Assembly (NCBI GenBank): GCA_021162485.1
Contig: JAGGYP010000038.1
Location: 1 to 9,505 of the forward strand
From: Thermoplasmata archaeon
GTDB taxonomy: Archaea; Thermoplasmatota; E2; DHVEG-1; B8-G13
Reading direction: 5' to 3'
Length of the DNA stretch: 9,505 nucleotides
Below, piece after piece: positions 5,588 to 9,505 of the stretch. Both the position numbers and the translations under genes were made by a program. The notes under the pieces are model-generated. The model saw only the letters and a list, made by a program, of their open reading frames with translations, was not told the origin of the DNA and did no database searches. Position 1 is the stretch's first letter; each line of letters begins with the position of its first letter.

Positions 5588-6160
5588 ATGAGCAAAGCAG
5601 CTGTTATATTTGCTCCAGGATTTGAGGAGATAGAAGCTTTAACTGTAGTAGATGTGCTAAGGAGATGCAACATCGATGTAGATATTGTTGGAACAAAAAA
5701 TGAAGCTATAGAGGGGTCTCATAATGTTAAGATATCGCCGGATAAGAATATTGATGATGTAAACATAAATGAGTATGATGCACTAATTTTGCCAGGAGGC
5801 GCACCAGGTTATATAAATCTGAGAGAAGATGAAAGAGTAATTAATTTATTAAAAAATGCATTTGAGAATAACAAGATAATCGCAGCTATTTGTGCATCTC
5901 CTACGGTATTGGCTCATGCAGGTATATTAAACGGCAAAAAAGCAACTGTCTACCCTGGTATGGAGGATGAAATTAGAGAAGGAGGTGCAATAGTGGACAA
6001 TTCACTTGTTGTACAAGATGGAAATATTATAACGAGTAGAGGTCCTGCAACTGCAATGCTATTTGCTCTCAAACTAGCAGAAATATTGGCTGGTGAAGAT
6101 GTAGCAGAAGAAGTTAGAAAAAAATTGCTACTTGATATGCTTTTAGAGAAAACACTTTAG
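5588..6160 (+). CDS. DJ-1/PfpI (ThiJ/YajL-like) family protein
   Basis: The 190-residue product is closest to the DJ-1/YajL branch. The glutamate that supports the reactive cysteine in DJ-1 is Glu16 in GFEEIEAL. The cysteine itself is Cys102 in the nucleophile elbow AAICASP. The C-terminal TSRGPATAM (149-157) matches the conserved SRGP motif. PGGAPG lies at 69-74. The histidine next to the cysteine in human DJ-1 is Tyr122 here, as in some prokaryotic relatives. Family members are described as redox-sensitive chaperones, glyoxalase-like enzymes or deglycases; which applies is open. The start is the ATG at 5588, preceded by AGGAGGTGA at ideal spacing; an upstream in-frame TTG at 5561 would put the SD inside the gene and is rejected. 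The 3' end overlaps the leuC stop by four bases, tail to tail. Confidence 0.9.
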   Translation: MSKAAVIFAPGFEEIEALTVVDVLRRCNIDVDIVGTKNEAIEGSHNVKISPDKNIDDVNINEYDALILPGGAPGYINLREDERVINLLKNAFENNKIIAAICASPTVLAHAGILNGKKATVYPGMEDEIREGGAIVDNSLVVQDGNIITSRGPATAMLFALKLAEILAGEDVAEEVRKKLLLDMLLEKTL

Positions 6161-7413
6161 AGATCCCTTGGATCCGTGATCTTTCCTTTCATAGCCGATG
6201 CAACAACTGTAGCTGGTGAAGCAAGGTAGACCTCTGAATCTGGTGAACCCATCCTACCTTTAAAGTTTCTATTGGTTGAGGTTATTGCTCGTTCTCCACT
6301 AGCTAATATGCCCTGATGTGCCCCTAAACATGGTCCACATCCTGGGTTTATTACTATAGCCCCTGCTTTAACAAATTTTTGAATGATTTCTTTCTCTATT
6401 GCTTTCAAATAGATCTCTCTAGATGCAGGTACGACTATCATTCTTACATTTTTATGTACATTTTTTCCATCTATTATTTTAGCTGCAAGTTCTAGGTCCT
6501 CTAACCTGCCATTGGTACAGGATCCCAGTACAGCCTGGTTTATTTCTAACCCTGCAACTTCTCTAACTGGTTTTACATTATCCACAGTATGAGGACATGC
6601 CACCATAGGCTCTAAATTCGATACATCAAAATCTAAAATTTCTTCATAATTTGCATCATTGTCTGCTTTTACAATGTCAAAGCCTTCTTTAGTCCTTGAT
6701 TTAACGTATTCTATTGTTTTATTATCTGGGGGAATAATAGCTGCTTTAGCACCTGCCTCCATACTTTGATTTGATATGGTTAGTCTGCTTTCTATACTCA
6801 TTTTATCTATTGTCTCACCGTAGAATTCTATCGCTTTATAGTTCGCACCATCAGATTTTATCTTGCCTATAATATGAAGTATAATATCTTTAGATGTAAC
6901 TAGGTTTGGCAGGGCTCCATTTATATTTATTTTAATAGTTTCTGGAACTTTTAACCATAGTTTACCAGTTGCCCAAACTGCTGCCATCTCAGTAGCTCCA
7001 ATTCCTGTGGAAAAAGCTCCTATTGCTCCATAAGTTGTTGTATGTGAATCTGTTCCCACAACAAGCATGCCTGGTCTTGCATGACCTTTTTCTATCATTA
7101 CTTGATGACAGATCCCTTCTCCAGCATCATAAAAATGCTTTATACCTTGTTTCTTGATAAACTCTCTAATTCTTTTATGAGCTTCTGCCGCCTTTATATT
7201 ATTCGCAGGGACTCTATGATCAAGTATGATTACTATTTTACTTGAGTTCCAAACATTTTTTACACCAATCTCATTAAAAACCTTTGACACCAGCGCTGCA
7301 TTATCGTGACTCATTGCCATATCTACTTTGGCATCTATTATTTCTCCTGGCTCGACTTTGTTTTTATCTGAAGACCTTGCTAATATTTTTTCTGATATTG
7401 TCATACCTGACAT
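6157..7413 (-). CDS. leuC: 3-isopropylmalate dehydratase large subunit LeuC
   Basis: LeuC carries the [4Fe-4S] cluster of the isopropylmalate isomerase. From ATG 7413 the protein is 418 residues, the normal size of archaeal-type LeuC. It opens with MSGMTISEKILA, the usual start of the family. Cluster ligands are Cys299 (GSCTNG), Cys359 and Cys362 (PGCGPC). Other signatures are LDHRVPA 65-71, GTDSHTTTYGA 120-130, GATEMAAVWATG 139-150, and GRMGSPDSEVYLASP 386-400. The frame is open for 31 more codons, but these overlap the PAS gene in another frame and do not resemble LeuC. The ATG at 7413 has GGTG eight bases upstream and lies 23 bases after the PAS stop. A TATA-like TTAAAAAATA (7440-7431) could also start a separate leaderless message. 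Homoaconitase is an alternative function; the LeuD partner argues for leucine. Confidence 0.94.
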   Translation of the reverse strand: MSGMTISEKILARSSDKNKVEPGEIIDAKVDMAMSHDNAALVSKVFNEIGVKNVWNSSKIVIILDHRVPANNIKAAEAHKRIREFIKKQGIKHFYDAGEGICHQVMIEKGHARPGMLVVGTDSHTTTYGAIGAFSTGIGATEMAAVWATGKLWLKVPETIKININGALPNLVTSKDIILHIIGKIKSDGANYKAIEFYGETIDKMSIESRLTISNQSMEAGAKAAIIPPDNKTIEYVKSRTKEGFDIVKADNDANYEEILDFDVSNLEPMVACPHTVDNVKPVREVAGLEINQAVLGSCTNGRLEDLELAAKIIDGKNVHKNVRMIVVPASREIYLKAIEKEIIQKFVKAGAIVINPGCGPCLGAHQGILASGERAITSTNRNFKGRMGSPDSEVYLASPATVVASAMKGKITDPRDL

Positions 7414-7436
7414 ACCTTTAACACCAACTTTATTTT

Positions 7437-7835
7437 TTAATCTAAAAGCCTTTTTTCTCCTTTCAATGTTTGAATCTCTGTTATATCCTGTGTAGCTTCT
7501 AAGCAACCAAGATATTTACCATTCTCATCTCTAAGAGCATAATACTCGATCAATATCTTCCGTTTCTCATTATTTTTTTCTAAATCTATCCAAAATCGCG
7601 CTTTGTCTCTTTTTCCCTCTTTCATTTCATTCAAAATCTTTTCCACTTTATCTAGACTTTTCTTTGGATGACAATTCCGAACATCTCTCCCTACAACACC
7701 AACTGGTCTCTTGAAAATCCTTGTTTCATGCTTATTCCAGACAAGGACCTTGTCATTGGCATCTAAAACAGAGAATTCAAGTGGCATAGTTTCTAGAAGA
7801 CTGTCTAAAATCTCCTTTGGTAAGGATCCTATCAT
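7437..7835 (-). CDS. Single-domain PAS protein (resembling the PAS domain of DUF438 proteins)
   Basis: The 132-residue protein is one PAS fold with no output domain. It has the N-terminal helix ILDSLLETMPLEFSVLD, the strand KVLVWNKHETRIF (29-41), a long helical middle with VVGRDVRNCHPKKSLDKVEKIL (47-68), and the closing strands KILIEYYALRDENGKYLGCLEATQDITEIQ (93-122). The NCHPxKS motif (Cys55, His56) and the ending TQDITEI-LxGEKRLL match the PAS domains usually found at the end of DUF438 proteins. Such PAS domains bind haem, flavin or small ligands; none can be assigned here, though Cys55-His56 is a possible cofactor site. The start is supported by GGTGG five bases upstream. It precedes leuC by 23 bases on the same strand, so the two are probably co-transcribed. 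How a PAS protein without an effector would act is unclear. Confidence 0.85.
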   Translation of the reverse strand: MIGSLPKEILDSLLETMPLEFSVLDANDKVLVWNKHETRIFKRPVGVVGRDVRNCHPKKSLDKVEKILNEMKEGKRDKARFWIDLEKNNEKRKILIEYYALRDENGKYLGCLEATQDITEIQTLKGEKRLLD

Positions 7836-7864
7836 TTCACCACCATTAGATGAGAATTTACCTT

Positions 7865-7880
7865 GAGTTTATAAAACTAT
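7865..7880 (-). promoter_or_regulatory. Candidate TATA box of the PAS-leuC unit
   Basis: The minus strand reads ATAGTTTTATAAACTC, with TTTTATAAA centred about 37 bases from the PAS ATG. The transcription start would fall near 7847, just ahead of the SD (GGTGG, 7844-7840). The promoter shares a 96-base intergenic region with the divergent transporter gene. Confidence 0.45.
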
Positions 7881-7894
7881 TCAATCTAATTAAA

Positions 7895-7914
7895 AAAGTA
7901 TTATATGATATAAT
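7895..7914 (+). promoter_or_regulatory. TATA promoter of the transporter gene, leaderless
   Basis: AAAAGTATTATATGATATAA has a purine-rich stretch (BRE-like) followed by an AT-rich core centred near 7906. That is about 26 bases before the ATG at 7932. The bases between the TATA region and the ATG contain no SD, which points to a leaderless transcript. Confidence 0.5.
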
Positions 7915-7931
7915 TTATACCATCTAAAACC

Positions 7932-8819
7932 ATGAGCACATCAAAGGTGAAAGCTGCGTTCTCAAGCCTTACTTTTTTCATCTTAGTTGGGATGATACTA
8001 GGATTGGTCACAGGTGGTTTTCCAAGATATACAAGTGAGATCTCAACTGTCGCATTGATGATTGCCATGATATTTTCTTTAACCAATGTAAAAATCAGCC
8101 AATTAGATTTTAAAAAAGAAGGGAAAAATTTTCTAATCTCATTTTTACTAAACTTTGGTTTTTTATCATCTATTATCCTCCTACTAGGTCTTTTTTTCCC
8201 AGAAGAGATATGGAATGGTTTTGTTGTTATGGCTGCTGTTCCACCTGCTATAATGGTTGCTCCACTAACAAGAGCAATCAAGGGGAACGTGAAGCTCAGC
8301 TTTTTTTCTTTATCTACTATATATCTCATATCTATACTTTTCACTCCTGTTTTGATATTTGTATTCTCAAGCGAGATTATTGACATATATGGTTTACTTC
8401 AGAATATCTTGCTACTGATAGTTCTCCCGTTACTAGTTTCTAGGTTGATAATGAAGATAAAGATATCTGAAAAGAAAATACATTTTATAACAAACATTTG
8501 TTTTTTTATACTTGTATTCTCGATAATGGGTAAAAACCAGAGCTTCCTTCTGTATAACTCCTACATTCTTGTTTTATTATTTGTAGCTATGTTTATAAGG
8601 ACTTTTGCTGTGGGTTCATTGGTTCTTTCTCTTGGGCAGAAGTTTGGTATGCGGAGGAAAGATGTAATTTCTTACTCTCTGTTTGCATCTTTTAAAAATG
8701 AGGGTTTGGCATTATTAATAGCTTTTTCACTTTTTGATGCTCCTTCTTCAATTCCGCCAGCAATAGCTTTGATACTTGAACTGCTATGGGTTTGCTGTTT
8801 GGAATGGAAAATAAAATGA
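7932..8819 (+). CDS. Bile acid:sodium symporter (BASS/SBF)-like membrane protein
   Basis: The 295-residue integral membrane protein has about nine or ten hydrophobic segments and the usual family length. Family features are the mid-protein motif PPAIMVAPLTRAIKGNVKLS (about 104-123), which corresponds to the conserved crossover region before the next helix pair, and the C-terminal FKNEGLALLIAFSLFDAPSSIPPAIAL region, equivalent to the xxNxGLA...P motif of BASS proteins. Characterised relatives move organic anions such as bile acids, pyruvate or pantoate with sodium; the substrate here is unknown. The ATG at 7932 has no SD and seems leaderless. Two cysteines near the end (LLWVCCLEW) are unusual. 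It ends six bases before the convergent KaiC-like gene and is divergent from the PAS gene. Confidence 0.75.
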   Translation: MSTSKVKAAFSSLTFFILVGMILGLVTGGFPRYTSEISTVALMIAMIFSLTNVKISQLDFKKEGKNFLISFLLNFGFLSSIILLLGLFFPEEIWNGFVVMAAVPPAIMVAPLTRAIKGNVKLSFFSLSTIYLISILFTPVLIFVFSSEIIDIYGLLQNILLLIVLPLLVSRLIMKIKISEKKIHFITNICFFILVFSIMGKNQSFLLYNSYILVLLFVAMFIRTFAVGSLVLSLGQKFGMRRKDVISYSLFASFKNEGLALLIAFSLFDAPSSIPPAIALILELLWVCCLEWKIK

Positions 8820-8825
8820 TAAATT

Positions 8826-9505
8826 TTACATTATCCGCTCTATAGTTTCTAACACAAAGCCATTATTTTCTATAGTATAGCTTGCTATACCTATTTTCCT
8901 CGCATAGTTTCTCATTTTTTTAACAGAGAGGTATCTGTCAAAGCTTGATCCTCTTTTTTTCACCTCTAATTCTATCACACAGTCTCCAACTGTTTCCATT
9001 TTTCTCTCAAATGATGGTGAATGGATTCCTTTGGTCATTATGAGAAAAAGAGCTGTTTTTGCTTTCATATTTCGCATTTTAAGAGCATGTATCACCTTGA
9101 ATACATCTTCCTCTGGGTAATGCTCTAGGAAAAAGTCTAAGGAGTTAATAATTGTTTTTTCTGGTGGCGATAGCTTTTCTATGGCCTTTGTTAGTAGTAG
9201 TGCTAGAAAATCTGTTTCGCTTTTTTTAATGCCTGGCATCCCATATGAGCTCTCTGATATCAGTTCTTTTAGGTCTACTTTACTTCTTTTCTTATAAGCC
9301 TCTATTCTTTCCTCCTGGCTTTTTAGTATATGTTCTGAAAACAGGGAGGCTATGTCAACTATTTCGACGTTTTCTGTTGGCCATCCGAATTTCTGCATTG
9401 TATCCAACACTTTGTCTCTTGTTTCATCTGTGGAAAAATATAGTGTGTCTCCTACTGTTGCTAGTTGTTTAGCTAGAATTTCTATTCCACTTCCAGGTAC
9501 ACCAA
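8826..9505 (-). CDS. KaiC/GvpD/RAD55-class RecA-fold protein with degenerate Walker motifs (5' end outside the window)
   Basis: The frame is open from the window edge to the TAA at 8826-8828, giving about 226 residues; a GTG at 9408-9410 is internal, not a start. The first visible residues are GVPGSGIEILAKQL, in the place of the Walker A loop, followed by TLYFSTDETRDKVLDTMQKFGW and VEIVDI, the usual KaiC order of strand, acidic pair (TDE), helix and FGW. The Walker B strand reads TIINSLDFF. The C-terminal part, FLIMTKG, VIELEVKKRG, LSVKKMRNY and YTIENNGFVLETI, matches the KaiC end, where KMRG-like and I-x-x-x-G motifs recur. The Walker A Lys-Thr/Ser is Ile-Glu and the Walker B Asp aligns with Asn, so nucleotide hydrolysis is doubtful. 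Such proteins are typically signalling or regulatory partners in archaea. The N-terminus and any second domain lie beyond 9505. Confidence 0.8.
   Translation of the reverse strand, partial: GVPGSGIEILAKQLATVGDTLYFSTDETRDKVLDTMQKFGWPTENVEIVDIASLFSEHILKSQEERIEAYKKRSKVDLKELISESSYGMPGIKKSETDFLALLLTKAIEKLSPPEKTIINSLDFFLEHYPEEDVFKVIHALKMRNMKAKTALFLIMTKGIHSPSFERKMETVGDCVIELEVKKRGSSFDRYLSVKKMRNYARKIGIASYTIENNGFVLETIERIM

Noticed and set aside
7414..7506. N-terminal extension of leuC by 31 codons
   Set aside because: The extra residues overlap the PAS gene in another frame and do not look like LeuC. The ATG at 7413 gives the normal family start (MTISEKILA) and length, with a GGTG site upstream.
7901..8386. 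Minus-strand open frame antisense to the transporter
   Set aside because: The plus strand encodes a coherent multi-helix BASS-like protein with its own promoter. The antisense frame has no recognisable domain and no SD.
8826..9410. KaiC-like gene starting at the GTG at 9408-9410
   Set aside because: The frame continues upstream without a stop to the window edge and contains the P-loop region and acidic TDE pair, so the GTG is an internal valine.
1..9505. tRNA, riboswitch, CRISPR or insertion-sequence elements in the intergenic regions
   Set aside because: The gaps are short and AT-rich. I found no direct-repeat array, no cloverleaf with a T-loop GGTTCRAAT core, no transposase and no terminal inverted repeats.

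Overview
The window looks like chromosomal DNA from an AT-rich archaeon, most likely a euryarchaeote; Thermoplasmatota is a guess based on the style of the secreted-protein signal peptide. The archaeal evidence is: AT-rich TATA boxes about 25 bases upstream of several start codons, a mixture of apparently leaderless genes and genes with strong Shine-Dalgarno (SD) sites, a PdxS with the extra segment known from archaeal homologues, two-subunit archaeal-type LeuC and LeuD, a stand-alone RAM (Lrp/AsnC ligand-binding) protein, and a KaiC/GvpD/RAD55-class protein. I see no rRNA, tRNA, CRISPR array, insertion sequence or phage block. No gene-free stretch exceeds 300 bases.

Layout. Positions 1-216 hold the possible tail of an unidentified reading frame and an AT-rich promoter region. 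Next comes a small secreted protein of unknown function (217-726), whose 3' side shows signs of a frameshift. A two-gene operon follows (918-1466): a stand-alone RAM regulator-type protein and a three-helix membrane protein. Converging on it is the pyridoxal phosphate synthase operon pdxS-pdxT (3095-1475, minus strand). Then, all on the minus strand, come a DNase I-like lipoprotein (3984-3205), leuD (4541-4056), a YqiA-like alpha/beta hydrolase (5121-4582) and a YjbQ protein (5525-5118); the last two overlap by four bases. A DJ-1/PfpI gene (5588-6160, plus) diverges from yjbQ and runs tail-to-tail into leuC (7413-6157, minus). leuC follows a single-domain PAS gene (7835-7437, minus). Diverging from PAS is a bile-acid:sodium-symporter-like membrane protein (7932-8819, plus). 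The window ends inside a KaiC-like gene (8826-9505, minus), whose start lies outside.

Function. The recognisable metabolism is cofactor and amino-acid synthesis. PdxS and PdxT make pyridoxal 5'-phosphate. LeuC and LeuD together form an isopropylmalate-dehydratase-type [4Fe-4S] enzyme, although their genes are about 1.6 kb apart with three other genes between them. YjbQ, the hydrolase and DJ-1 look like housekeeping or damage-control proteins. The secreted protein and DNase lipoprotein act outside the membrane, and the DNase suggests use or clearance of extracellular DNA. The most unusual item is the KaiC-like protein: both its Walker A lysine and its Walker B aspartate appear to be replaced, so it may be a non-hydrolysing signalling protein. 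Several start codons (DNase, leuD, yjbQ, transporter) lie one TATA-distance from a TATA box with no SD site, which points to leaderless mRNAs.
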